A stretch of 64,000 nucleotides of DNA from Papaver somniferum (GCF_003573695.1 NC_039361.1:136308777-136372776); one strand, 5' to 3'. Numbered from the stretch's first letter, positions 46,664 to 58,685 are shown. The notes: generated from the sequence alone by a model not told the origin. A program made the numbers and translations.

Positions 46664-48296
46664 TGATGTGATTTTTTTTTGATTGAGTTGTAGTAATAGG
46701 TTCGTTGAGACTTGTGAAAGCAAAAGATTTTAGATTTAATTAAATTTAAAAACAAACAAAACTTAATTCAAGATTATTAGGAACAACCAAGACACTGATT
46801 CCACTATCACACATGAATAAATTATGGCAAATAATCCAAAACTCTAATTATCTTTTAAGTCCCTTATTTATTAATTCACAATTAATCAAACATATTCTCA
46901 AATATTAATTGTATTCCCCAAGCATAGACTATCAATTGACAAAGTATAATCTATCAAATTGAATCACAAGTAATTAAGAAAATTATGTAAACATTTAAAA
47001 AATCTGCAAGAGCAGTGATTGAGTAAACTATAATTAAAAAATTAGAGAGAATAAAATAGTTACCCATTATTCATGCGTGAATAGCTTCCTCATTGCCTTG
47101 GTTGTGAGAGAATTATCTCATCATCATGTTGGAAACACACTCAAAATTCATTTTTATTGCTCAAAGGGTGTTTACAAAGATGAAATGGAGAAAAACTATT
47201 AAAAACCGGATTTGCAACAGTTATAAGTGTTACAAACTGAAAAGAACGATAGAACAGTACTGTCGCTGGTTCTCGACCCTCGCATGTGTGTCGTTTCCAC
47301 TGTTGAAAAACGACTGTCTTGGATGGTCTATTCTTCGCGTTCTTCAGATGAGCAGCAGCAGAAAAGTATCTCTGGTGCTTGATTTTCTCGACTTTGTGAT
47401 GCTCTATAATCTCCCCAAACTCTCTGTAACCCTTCTAAGATGCCAGAATACGCTTTATATACACAACAGTTTCAAAATATCTCGTAATAATGTCTCCAAA
47501 TTCTCTCACAGCAAAGCCATTACTCGGGAATATAATATTTCCAAAGTTATGGTTTTAAATCCTTCTCTACACCCTTCACGTGTCTATTGCAACTCAGAGT
47601 TCTCCATACATGTGCAGTACACGAATTAGGGTCCCAGCAGCACACGAAATTCATAGAAAGTCCCGTGAAAACTCTCCCACGAACGTGTTGCTCTGTTTGC
47701 TTCAAACCCACGATGCAGCCAACTCTAACCGAAACCATCAACCATACCATCCCTGTTTGGTCCAAACAGGCCAAAAGCAACCAAACCCAGTGATTGATTC
47801 TCACTCAAACTCCTCGGAATTCGAAACAGAGCTTTCCGTTTGAAGATAAACCTGAGATTCTGTTTTTTCTTCAACTCCACCATTATAGCCAATTATGGTC
47901 GAAACCATTGATCATACCATGTCTGTTAAGCTTAAACAGGCCTTCCCATGAAATTTCAACCATTGAGTCTCCTTGAATCTTCTCCAAAATCGAACTATTG
48001 AGGAAGAACCAAATTTCCCGCCAAAAACATAATTTGAATGTTGAAGATGAAGTGCCCTGAATCCGTTCTGCAGGTGCCTTTAACACCGGGTGCTCTGGGG
48101 GTGCCCTTGTCCAAAACGAGGGGCCTTTAGTAATTTTTCCAGGGGTGCCTTTAACAACTTTTCGAGCCAAAATTTCCAAAAAATGTTTATTTCCCAAAAA
48201 CACCTACAATCACATAAAACACCAAAATAAGTACGAAATCGAGTACCAACAATACAGAAAATTGAGGACAACTTAGACACAAAAATGTGTCTATCA
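46664..48296 (-). repeat. 5' LTR of the Athila element
   Basis: 1,633 bp, nearly identical to 37948-39584 with small indels. It starts TGATAGACAC at 48296 on the minus strand. Confidence 0.95.
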
Positions 48297-48950
48297 ATCA
48301 CCGACATGAGTTAGTAGTTCTTCCTGTGACGGTCATTCCTCGAGGGACAATACGTGTTGGCATATGAGTGGTGTTTGGTCTACGATGCTGGTTGGCCCCT
48401 GTTTCACGCGGCGACAACTAGCATGACTACCTCTTCAGCTCTCTCCTCGGTTATCCGAGAGAAAGAATACTGTGGTCCCCTGTGATTAGCTGTCGAAAAG
48501 TTATCGACTATTGTCCCTTACAACAGTGAACATGTGAAACCATCCTAGCATATATGTGAAAGGAGGGACTCTCTCTTGTGTCTATGCAAGGCAACGTGAT
48601 CATGAAAAGGGGGACTCCTCCCTGTAGCCCTTCTTTCTCTGGATCAGGATAAAGTGGGCATGCTATTTTAACGGTCGCGAATGCGTAAACCCTAATAAAA
48701 TAGTGTGATCATCCCCTGTTCCACCCGCGACACGGAAGGTACCAAGAACTTACTACTGTCTCCGACAGGTGAGCTAGTGTAGAAACTTAACCATATCTTG
48801 GAGATAAGATCTTTATGAGAGATTATCTCCGCCCAACCTGGTACATGCTACTGGAAAATAGGCTTTGGATATTGGATCTATTACACTTAGATCACCTCCC
48901 TATTCTTCTTCATTTTTTAATTAATAATTATAGGAATTTAATTAATTATT
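48297..48950. other. Unassigned sequence, less AT-rich than its surroundings
   Basis: No ORF or motif recognised. It might be an LTR remnant (CTCGAGGGACAATACGTGTT region, 48336 onward), but I find no matching partner in the window. Confidence 0.35.
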
Positions 48951-49079
48951 GTTAATATTTTTGCAACTTAGTATCCAACTTATCATAATAACTGAGTACC
49001 GGTCTGAATGGAAATCTCTTAATGTATCATAATTCTTTCTTAGTATCTGTAATCCTAGTGGCAGACTTTATTGACCCAG

Positions 49080-50215
49080 ATTCAGAGCTTTAAATCATAG
49101 TCTAATATGATATGTTCCCAACTGATATTACTGCAAAGATTTGCAGCATTCCCCTTTTTCAGGATAAATCTCACTCTCTTAAAAAGGACATCCTTAGATG
49201 GACTTTAACAAAATCAGGAAACTACACGGTTAAATCTATGTAAGACAAACTTAATGAAACAAGAATCAATATTGTTAATTTATCTCTTCCCGACCCTTTC
49301 TGGAAATATTTATGGTATCACCAAGAATCGAACTCTTTTTTTGGAAATGTATTAAAAATGCTCTCTCAACCAATGCAAATTTAGTTGGAAAAGTAAAAGA
49401 CATAAAATCCCACTTGCACAATGTGTGGTAAGGATTTTGAAACAACAAAACACCTTTTCCTTCATTGTAGATATGCTAAAGTTGTATGGGAAACATGACC
49501 TCACCCTATAAGAATGCAGATATACCACAACTTAAGAATCCTTGACCTAAGTAAATCTTGGTTTCAAAACAAAAAATTTGAGATATCAATAGAAATTCTT
49601 CTAACTAAAATGTGGTTTATTTGGAATGAAGACTGTGACAGAGCTTTCCAAGAAACCTCAAAGACTCATCAACAACTGTCCACAACATTTAAAAACACAT
49701 CCTCTTGTGGACAAGGAAATCTTCACTTAGAAATCCTAAAACACCTAAAATGAAAAACCAGTACACACTGGACATCACCAAAAATACAAAACTTCAAAAT
49801 TAATGTGGGTGCAGCTTTGGAGTCATCCCAGGCTCCATCTAGTTTTCTTCTAATCCCAAGGGATGATGCATGTAACTTTGGAGGAGGCAGAGCAGAACCA
49901 TCAGAAAGTGCAAATCAAGAAGATTCGAAAGCCGTACGAATCCTCCAGGCAGTTTATTGGGCGCAAAACAAAGGAATTAAACACTTCAGCATAGAAGGTG
50001 ATTGCGGAAATATCTTTTTGTATCTTAATGGGCACAACTATAAATTATCCTGGCGTATAGCAAAAACCTTTTAGAAGAAGCTGACAGGATAACATGTTTA
50101 TGCCCAAGTTTCTTAGGTTTTCATTTTGTACCCAGAAATGCTATTGCTGATGCATTAGCTAAGCAAGCAAAAACTTTCACCTATGTCTTAGATCGGGACT
50201 CGAATCCCCTAGATT
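49080..50215 (+). pseudogene. Second LINE 3' remnant with RNase H domain
   Basis: The same domain order as 26450-27818. LKKDILRWTLTKSGNYTVKS (about 49170) is followed by LPDPFWKYLW, then a CGKDFETTKHLFLHCRYAKV zinc-binding segment (about 49430). Then come LTKMWFIWNEDCDRAF (about 49600) and RNase H text (about 49795-50170) with INVGA, FSIEGDCGNIFLYLNGH and a last part in another frame. The first RNase H aspartate is lost (INVGA instead of INVDA). Stops and frameshifts throughout. Confidence 0.7.
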
Positions 50216-50299
50216 GTATTAATCAAAAACTTTCAATAGATAAATCTAATATGAAGAGGAAGCATCCCTCTATATTAGATGCTCTACTAACTCTGTAAT

Positions 50300-52070
50300 T
50301 CAGACTTTCCAGGGGTCGTAGAATTTTCAATGAAATCCTTATTCACAAAAAATATTTAACAAAGTTATCCCGATAGTATTATCTTGATATAGTTCACATC
50401 ATTAAGGTGTCAATTTTTTTAACAGACACAAATGTTTTCGAGTAACGACGCGAATCATGCTCTACTAAATGACTGAAATAATAACTTTTTAAAATGATAA
50501 TAGAAAAATAAGCTAATCAACAAATTCATCATATTAAATTGAAATTAGACATCCATAATTTAAATTTTTCTTATTTCGATGCATCCACATTGTCCCTCTG
50601 TATACCAATAATTGGTCATTAGCTACTCAATCAAGTCATCCCATCGTTTTTTGTTGTTGCTTTCATCAACCTTTTTTTTTTTTTTTTCCGATAGTCGCTC
50701 ATTAATTTTTTTTTCTTTTCTTGATGAACAACCAGATCACATTTCATTCAATTTTAAAAGTGACTACATGATTGTTTGCAAGAAAAAGAACATCAAAATA
50801 CAAGAAATTAAAATCCAAATACAAATAAAGGTACCAATTACATGTAAATTACGAAGCAAAAGGGAAAAATACCGCAAAACACCCAATTTTTTTGTGAGAT
50901 GTAAAAAGAAAAGATGGTATGGTATCATCCAGAACCAATTTTGATCATTTAAAATGTTTGTTTTATTTAATATAAGATAAGAAATGTCCAAAGTGAAAGG
51001 AGTGCTTAACCCTCGTACATATGAACGAAAAACCCGGATGCCGTAAATCCTTTTTGTTGAAGACGAACCTAAAACGATACCTTGTTGAATCTTCAATGTT
51101 CTTAAATCTAGAGTAATAAGTCATAAACCAACTAACAAAAATTTAGAGAATCACCATCAAAATGAAGAATAATTGTTTTCCAAGCGAAAATAAGATCACT
51201 AACAAAATGAACAAATGTGGCAAACGATCTAAAAATAATAAAACAATATGTTATTCAATTAAAATAATTCATTAAAATTCAAGAAAAACAAAATTCTTGT
51301 TCAGATATGGTCCAACCGATCCAGATTTGAACAAGGTGATAATGACAACTATTAGGGTCTCAAAGATAAGTTTCTAGATATATAGAACAAGGTCCGAGAA
51401 CTATTAGGGTTTCAAGGAGAAGTTTATAGGAAAATACAAGACGATAATGACAGCCACTAAGGTTAAAGAAAGACAATAATAACATTTCTTCAATCTATTA
51501 TTCACCTCCGCCTCCCAAATATTAAACTTGGGATTTTGGATGTGTTGGTAGTAATATTATTAATTAGATTAAATTAGACAAGGGTAACAATATTATTGTA
51601 TACCAAAAAAAAAAGGAAAAAAATATTATTGAGACCGTAAATATTTTCCTAAATAAAAGTCATGACGAGGGTGCTCTATCTGTTTTATCACGCGAAAGAT
51701 GTATACTAATAAAAATCAGGACCCCTGAAAGGACTGGGAGCGATACTAGTAAAAATCAATACCACCGAAGTCACCAATCCAACGGATCCCGTGATGAAGA
51801 TCGTTTAGGTTAATAAAATAAAGATTTAGTAACCACTTGGAATTCGGTAACTTCTATAGGAGAGCGCTCCATTTTAGCAGTCATCTCACGATCCACGCTC
51901 TTATCATGAGTCCATGACACCAGGAATAGGAATACAGTCCTACTCCTAGTGCACTAACAAAAGCAAATATAAAATCATTTCATCTAAAAGAGGGTAACAG
52001 TAACAACGTACAGAACAATAAAATGGCATCTATGTAATAATCGTACAAAAACCATGTCATTTCTAAAGTC
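50300..52070. other. Intergenic upstream of KYP, AT-rich
   Basis: Nothing coding supported. T-rich and A-rich runs occur (for example about 50670-50690). Short ORFs 50612-50944 (plus) and 50764-51096 (minus) overlap in low-complexity sequence. Confidence 0.5.
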
Positions 52071-52076
52071 TCTCTC

Positions 52077-52083
52077 TATAAAT
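52077..52083 (+). promoter_or_regulatory. TATA box of the KYP gene
   Basis: TATAAAT, 273 bases upstream of the chosen ATG and preceded by a CT-rich stretch. A transcription start near 52110 would give a 5' UTR of about 250 bases. Confidence 0.5.
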
Positions 52084-52355
52084 GTCAGTCCTTAGTTTAC
52101 GATCCCCTGTTCTTTTCAGTCCCGATTCATTTGGAATAGCGGAGAGAGAAAGAAAACCAGAAAATGGCGTTTTTCTGACATCTCCTCTTTCTCTCTCAAA
52201 AATTCCTCACAAATTTTCAAACCCTCTTGTTAATTCTCCGAAAGAATTAGTCTGTTTTGAAGCGAATCAACAAAATATCATTTCTCTCTTGCACTTTGAG
52301 GAAATTTCTACAAATTTTCTGTTTTTTTTTTCTGGAATTTTCTTCTCAGTTCAGT

Positions 52356-55300
52356 ATGAATTCTCTTGGAATCCATGGTAATGTGGTTGATCTTGAAGAT
52401 ATAGAAACAAGACCACCAGTAGTAGTAAGAAGAGTAAGTAGTAGAGTTGTACATAAAGTAAAGAGAACGGGTTTTTATGATGGTTCTGATATTGATAATG
52501 AGATTTCACCGGTTAAGAAACGAAAGAGAAGTAAAGTGTTAGCTAGGAAAACTACTATGGCTGGAAAATCACTGGAAATGAAGTTGAACATGTATAGGAA
52601 AGAAGGAGGAGGAGAAGAAGATGACGGAAATGAAATCTCTCCATCTTCTACTTCTGCGTGTGATTTAGGGGTTCAGTCTGATGATTTTGGTGGTCCGGAG
52701 TTTAAACTTGATTTGACTGGGAAGGATGATAAGGAGAAGGTTAAAGAAACTTTGAGGCTTTTCAATGCTTATTATCTTCGCATTGCTCAGGTAATATGAT
52801 CCTGATTTTTCTGATTTTTTTCTGTTTTTTTGTTTTTTTTGGGTAATTTTTATTTTCGTAAACCCTAACTTTTGTTTACTTTTATTTTGTGCGAGTGAAC
52901 AGTTAGAAGAGACTCGGTGCGGTAGAGAACATAAAAGTGGTAAAAGTGGTTCAAAAGATGCTCCAAAGAAAGGGTCTGAAGTTAAGGTATATGGTTTCTT
53001 CATTTTTAGTCTCTTTTAAGTTGAATGATATCGTCTTAGTTTCGTATTTTTTCTTTATTAACATGGATTGTTTGTTTGACTGATATGCTTATAATATAAC
53101 AGTTAAATTCATTCGGTTAATTTCACTTGATTTTGTCTAAGCCATACTTGGTGTGCGCTTGCACTTTAAACAGTGTTGCACAGATGAAGAGGTTGAGGTA
53201 TATTATACTTGGGTACATTAGTCAGGTGTTTAAACCTAAGAACTCACTCTATTTAAAATTCTGACCAAAACCAAATTATCAAGCACATTGAATTCTCCCA
53301 CAGCTGCCTGGTTTAAGTTTAATTGTGATGTTGTTTGGAATGATACTACTAATCATGGTGGAATTGTTGTTTTGCTTTAGCTAGTTCAGAAAGATGGTAT
53401 TTTCTGCTGCCTGATTTCTTGAGCATCTTCACCTTTTTTTTCAGAAGGGAAAAGGGTGCGGAAGGGGAGGGAAGTCTGGGACTGCAATGAGACCAGACCT
53501 CAAGACAATAACAAAGGCAAGTTACTATAGGACTTCTTTATAATGTTCAACAGCCTGTTTGCATCACGTGTCTGATATTTGAAAGCGTGTGATTATAGGT
53601 GTTTGTGTTTTGTCCTGTTTATTAAGTTGCCGGATAGTCTCCAAACCAGTAGGAGTATGCAACAGTATATTTGTTTCACTCTAACCTATTTCATTTTTAT
53701 TTTACAGATGATGCAGACCAAGACTATTTTGTTCCCAGAAAAGCAATTTGGAGCTCTTCCAGGTTGGTTGGTTGAACTGGTTCTGGCTCGTGTGTTTGTC
53801 ATGGGCACTGATTCAAGCTTTACTTGATCACAAAAGGGTTTTTGCCTTTGAATGTTTATTGGATCTATTCTTTTTGTGTAGGTGTTGAAGTTGGGCAGCA
53901 GTTCTTGGCGCGGTGTGAGATGGTTGCACTTGGTCTGCATGGTCACTGGATTAATGGAATTGACTACATGTCAACGTCCTACGCAGATAAGGTGATGCAT
54001 GTTAAAATTTGCCATCTTATTATTTTCTTTGTGCTGATTGTAGTGGTTGATGGTGGTTACATCAACATGTCTCGCTTATGATCTTTCTGTGTTGTACTTT
54101 TGTCTCATGTCTTTTAACATAAACTTTCTTTTTTCTGTCTCCAGGAAAAGTACAAAGGCTACACTTTTCCGCTGGCAGTATCGATTGTTATATCAGGGCA
54201 GTATGAAGATGATGTGGATAATGCCGACGATGTAGTTTATACTGGTCAAGGTGGAAATGATCTTAAGGGTAGTGGGCAACAATCTGGGAACCAAAAGTTG
54301 CTTCGTGGGAACTTGGCGCTCAAGGTGCATTTGCTATTTTGCTTAATGTTTTTTGCTAATGTTTTAAATATTCTCTCATGTGGTTCAGATATCCTTAGTT
54401 TGTAACATAATCAAAAATATTTTGTTGTTTGTCAGCACAATGTCGACAACCATGTCCCTGTGAGAGTAATCCGTGGGCATAAATCAAAACATAGTCTATG
54501 CGGAAAGGTTTACACGTATGATGGCTTGTACAAGGTCGGTACAAATAGTAACATGTGAGACCTATCTACGTTGTTGATTTTGTTTTCTCTACCTTGTGAA
54601 GAACTATCTAGCCACTGTTCTGTTAAAAAAATCTTCTCAATGGTTGTCTAGTTACATATGTACTTGGTCTCAATGGTTGTCTAGTTACATATGTACTTGG
54701 TTTCACTAGCTGCTTCACTTCTTCTTCCCTACAGTTCAGTTGTTATTGCTGTTTCCAAGGATTGCCTACGCAGCATTGTAATACTTGATTCGTGTAATGT
54801 TTTTCCATCTGCAGGTAGTTAATTACTGGGCTGAGAAAGGTATTTCTGGATTCACTGTTTATAAGTTTCGCTTGAAACGGCTTGAGGGGCAGCCTCCATT
54901 GACAACCAAACAGGTCTGATGTTTGACTGATATATATAAGTTTGATGAACTTTTTCTTCAAGTCTTTCTGATTCTAAATTATATTGCTTTTGATTTTTTT
55001 TCTTGTATTTGTTCGTTATTTCATGGGCTTAGACATATTAGCTCCACTGGTGTAAAACACCTTTTTTATTTTCTTTGAATTTTACCTTATTACATACAAC
55101 CTCTCTTTTTGGAAAAGAGATACTTTCACTTTTTCAATTTGGCCTGTCTGATGTTTGATTGGTATATATAAGTTTGATGAACTTTTTCTTGAAGTCTTTC
55201 CGATTCTAAATTATATTGCTTTTGATTTTTTTTCTTGTATTTGTTCGTTATTTCATGGGCTTAGACATGTTAGCTCCACTGGTGTAAAACACCTTTTTTA

Positions 55301-57947
55301 TTTTCTTTGAATTTTATCTTATTACATACTCCCTCTCTTTTTGGAAAAGAGATACTTTCACTTTTTCAATTTGGTCTGTCTGATGTTTGAATGGTATATA
55401 TAAGTTTGATGAACTTTTTCTTCAAGTCTTTCTGATTCTAAATTATATTGCTTTTGATTTTTTCTTGTATCTGTTCGTTATTTCATGGGCTTAGACATAT
55501 TAGCTCCACTGGTGTAAAACACCTTTCTTATTTTCTTTGAATTTTACCTTATTACATACTCCCTCCGTTTCTGAAAAGAGATACTTTTTTAGGCCAAATT
55601 GAAAAAGTGAAAGTATCTCTTTTCAGAAACGGAGGGAGCACTACAAAGTTTGTCAGTTGAGGACAACTCATTTACCCACATATTTGAACTTGTCTCACTA
55701 ATTTGTGAATCCATCCCCAGTTTTCTGAAATTTATTTTATGTTGACAGGTCACTTATTCTAGAGGACATGTTCCCAATTGTATTTCAGAATTACGTGGGT
55801 ATGAAACTGGGAGGCCAATTTTCTTTTTCCTTTCTTTTGCGAAGCATGTTTACAGGTACCTGATTTAAACATCTTGCTGTTGAAGGTTGGTTTGCAATGA
55901 CATAAGTGGTAAAAAGGAAGCTATTCCAATTCCAGCCACCAATTTAGTTGATGATCCTCCTGTTCCACCTACAGGCAAGTTCAACCTCTGTTATATTTTA
56001 ATTCTTCACTGTGTTTATCTTAAAGGTTCGTTTCTGCATAAATGGACAATCAGCATGGACGTCTGTTGATGTTGTTTAAAATTCAGGGTTTAGATATTGC
56101 AAATCTATTGAACTTGCCGAAAACGTGAATCTTCCTACAAGAGCCTCTGGGTGCGGATGCGAAGGGGCTTGTACAGATCCTAGTATTTGTGATTGCGCAA
56201 AGCTCAATGGTGCTGATTTTCCATACATTCGCAGGGATGGTGGCAGGTATGATGCCATATTCACCCTTATGAATTTTCCTTGTGGTGCTTATGACTCCTT
56301 CCGTCCCCTAATAGATGACCCATTTATATTTAAATTTTGTCCCACTAATAGTTGACCTATATCATTAAAGAATGGATATTTCCAAACTACCCTGTTAATT
56401 AATTATTGTTAGTATAAGAAATATGTATAATTTGATAGCTATGTTTATATTCGTTGTGTAGGTGTTTTAAAATGCTTTTCGATTGTATAAAGTTTACGAA
56501 TATCTATGATATAGTTTGAGAGATAAATCAATTCAATTTTACTAGTTGTTATTCATTAGGGCCTAATTGTAGAAACTACTAAAAAGTACTCATTTCTCCA
56601 GCTTGCCTTAAGAATTGTGCAAACTTGAACTAGGTCACCTATTTGTGGGACGGTGGGAGTATCATTTTTTTCATCCTAAATTTATCTTCCAAGATTAATC
56701 TTACCTTTAAAAATGCAGACTCGTGATAGCCAAGTCAGTTGTCTATGAATGTGGACCGAAGTGTGGCTGTGGCGATGGCTGCGTAAATAGAACTTCCCAA
56801 AATGGATTGAAGTACCGATTTGAGGTTGTATATCTGAATCCATACTATTTTGATATTAATAACACTTATGCTGGTTGTATATCTGAATCCATACTATTTT
56901 GATATTAATAACACTTATGTTGTGAGGAATTATTTTTAACTTTTAATCTCTTATTTTGTCTCTTTATAGGTATTTCGAACACCAAAAAAAGGATGGGCCG
57001 TGAGATCTTGGGATTTTATTCCATCTGGTTCCCCTGTATGTGAATACACGGGCATACTGATGAGGACTGAGGATATAAACAACGTTACGGAGAATAATTA
57101 TATTTTCGATATTGATTGTTTGCAGACCATGATTGGTCTTGACGGAAGAGAGGTATCATATTGAATTGAAGCAACATTCTTTAACCCTTTCATTTTTTTT
57201 CTCATCGCTTACTTGGAAGGCAAGTATTAAAATCTGCCTAACCCGTTCACTTCTGCAATTAATCATTATATTTTTTGGTCGGGAATTTTCTCTTCTATCT
57301 TTGATAGCGGCGCTTAGGAGATGCTGCTACACATCCTCATGTCGAAGTTGATGACAAGAAGTTAGAAAGTGTGCCCGAGTTCTGTATAGATGCAGGCCAA
57401 GTTGGCAATGTTGCAAGGTTCATCAATCACAGTTGTGATCCCAATTTGTTTGTCCAGTGCGTGTTGAGCTCCCATCAGAATGTTAAACTTGCTCGAGTCA
57501 TGCTATTTGCTGCAGAAAATATACCTCCATTGCAGGTTAGCAATTGACGCAGTCCCACCCTAATTTTCAATCTTTTGAAATTGATTACCACTGTTGATTT
57601 ATAGTGGTTTGTGTACAATTTTGCTGCGAGTTAGGTAAAATAAGTTCAACTACTTCAACACTTTATAGAAGTATAGTCTATTGCGAAAGTTGGTGCATTT
57701 TCAACCATTTTTCCATATGCAACGTGTTCTCGTCTAAACTCGCTAATTGTCATCATATGTACTGTAGCTTGATCATTAACTTAGGTTGTTAGCGTCCTTT
57801 ATTTAGCTCAACCAGTTTCAATAAAACAAAAAACCATTGTAGTTCAAGGTCATAGGCAGTTCTCTGTCCCACTGGTAACTGTAGAAAGATATACAGATTA
57901 GAAATTATGGTGCAGGCGTCTGTTGTCATGTACTCCTTCCGTCGCCG

Positions 57948-57981
<34 letters not shown>

Positions 57982-58685
57982 ACCCCCAAAATATGACCTT
58001 TTCATTTTAAATCTTTGTTCCTCCAAAGTTGACTTATAAAATAAACAAGGTCTTATTTCTAAAATTATCCTTTTGATAGATTATTACCAAAGCTGTGTAT
58101 GAATCCTAAAATCTTTACGATTTAAATTAAGGATAAACTAATTTAATCTCAGTATGAGTAATATGTATAATTTGATAGTCATGTTTATAATCGATATGCA
58201 GGTGTTTTAGAATGTTTTCCAACAACGAAATAAAATTTACAAATATCCGTGATATAGTTTAAGAGATATCATTTCAAATTTTAAAATTTTATCTTTTGTT
58301 ATCCATGAGGATATAATTGGAAAAAATACCTAAATATATATATATATATATATATATCTTTCCTCTTTGCCTTAAGAATTCAACAAACTTGAAAGTGAAA
58401 TAGGTCATTTTTGGTGGGACAGAGGGAGTATTTTTGATAATCTATCAGATGGATACATTAGCAATGAAGTCCATGTGTTAATGGTTATCATATGCATAAA
58501 TGATGTTCTAATTGAGTGCCTTTCTGAAATTTCTTCCACCGGCAACTGATGAGTGGTTGTGTTTCAAACAGGAGCTTGCGTATGACTACGGGTACCCAAT
58601 AGGTAGCGTATTGGATGCGGAAGGCAATGTTAGGGAAATGGCATGCCACTGTGGTGCAGATAAATGTAGAAAGCGTCTATTTTAG
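52356..58685 (+). CDS. SUVH4: KRYPTONITE/SUVH4-type histone H3K9 methyltransferase, 15 coding exons
   Basis: Methylates H3K9 at chromatin where its SRA domain reads CHG methylation, reinforcing CMT3-dependent silencing. Coding exons: 52356-52790, 52903-52986, 53445-53516, 53708-53762, 53882-53991, 54145-54324, 54436-54534, 54815-54913, 55749-55798, 55886-55974, 56087-56246, 56719-56824, 56970-57152, 57308-57535, 58572-58685. They sum to 2064 bases with consistent phases: 687 aa (Arabidopsis KYP about 624). Basic NLS-like KKRKRSK lies in exon 1. SRA about 206-373 (LPGVEVGQQFLARCEMVALG, WINGIDYM). Pre-SET about 388-500 (GCGCEGACTDPSICDCAKLN, ECGPKCGCGDGCVNR). SET from 514 (GWAVRSW, VARFINHSCDPNLF at about 608-621, YDYGY). 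Post-SET CHCGADKCRKRLF (675-687). All key residues present. Start: first ATG whose frame matches the family; the upstream in-frame Met at 52257 would add an unlike hydrophobic stretch. Introns 3 and 10 have GC donors. Confidence 0.95.
53517..53707 (+). other. KYP intron 3, GC-AG type
   Basis: The donor reads ACAAAG then GCAAGT, the usual context for plant GC-AG introns. The acceptor is TTTTACAG. The frame joins ITK to MMQTKTILFPEK. No GT donor nearby keeps the frame. Confidence 0.8.
54635..54700 (+). repeat. 33-bp tandem duplication in KYP intron 7
   Basis: TCTCAATGGTTGTCTAGTTA and its continuation starts at 54635 and again at 54668, head to tail. Confidence 0.9.
54914..55610 (+). repeat. 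Three 232-bp tandem repeats in KYP intron 8
   Basis: GTCTGATGTTTGA-type starts lie at 54914, 55146 and 55378, exactly 232 apart. The first unit starts precisely at the splice donor of exon 8 (CAG then GTCTGATG). Units 1 and 2 end in a short CTCTCTTTTTGGAAAAGAGA segment. Unit 3 at that point has a full Stowaway-like hairpin (55559-55638). Confidence 0.93.
55559..55638. mobile_element. 80-bp Stowaway-like MITE in KYP intron 8
   Basis: Ends CTCCCTCCGTTTCTGAAAAG and CTTTTCAGAAACGGAGGGAG are perfect inverted repeats, with TA on the left flank. It folds into a near-complete hairpin (stems AGATACTTT / AAAGTATCT). Confidence 0.85.
55975..56086 (+). other. KYP intron 10, GC-AG type
   Basis: The donor reads CCTACAG then GCAAGT; the acceptor is AAATTCAG. 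The join gives PPTG then FRYCKSIELAEN, the expected pre-SET text. This is the second GC-AG intron in the gene. Confidence 0.78.
56293..56661. mobile_element. Stowaway-like MITE in KYP intron 11
   Basis: Left end GACTCCTTCCGTCCC and right end GGGACGGTGGGAGTA. The body shares ATATGTATAATTTGATAG and AGGTGTTTTA with the elements at 57931-58430 and about 62690-62974. Confidence 0.75.
56825..56922 (+). repeat. 49-bp tandem duplication starting at the KYP intron 12 donor
   Basis: GTTGTATATCTGAATCCATA and its continuation starts at 56825, the splice donor itself, and again at 56874. The two units differ at about one base. Confidence 0.93.
57931..58430. mobile_element. Stowaway-like MITE in KYP intron 14 with a poly-C tract
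   Basis: Left end TACTCCTTCCGTC, right end GGGACAGAGGGAGTA. 33 consecutive C (57948-57980) plus five more after one A lie just inside the left end. A (TA)n run lies at about 58337-58360. Related to 56293-56661. The 66-aa minus ORF with a Gly run (57789-57989) is an artefact of the C tract. Confidence 0.8.

Larger units (their letters stand above)
37948..48296 (-). mobile_element. Athila-type gypsy LTR retrotransposon, complete but disabled
   Basis: 10,349 bp in minus orientation. It has a 5' LTR (46664-48296), primer-binding site (46641-46660), gag (44653-45645), protease (43852-44352), reverse transcriptase (42488-43591), RNase H (42126-42480), integrase (40728-42114), purine tract (about 39585-39600) and 3' LTR (37948-39584). 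The flanking five bases are ATGAC on the left and ATCAC on the right, a target duplication with one change. The RT active-site box is FMDD and the protease box is DLGAS, both as in Athila. No env-like ORF is visible between integrase and the 3' LTR. Several stops and frameshifts make it unable to move on its own. Confidence 0.93.

Noticed and set aside
52257..52355. Upstream in-frame Met extending KYP by 33 residues
   Set aside because: The extension is hydrophobic and unlike SUVH N-termini; the Met at 52356 gives the usual nuclear-type start.
53170..53196. Possible small extra KYP exon (CAG then GTGTTGC... GAG then GTATAT)
   Set aside because: Exons on both sides already join in phase 0 to expected text; no need for it, and no family match.
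57789..57989. Poly-Gly ORF on the minus strand
   Set aside because: Artefact of the poly-C tract.
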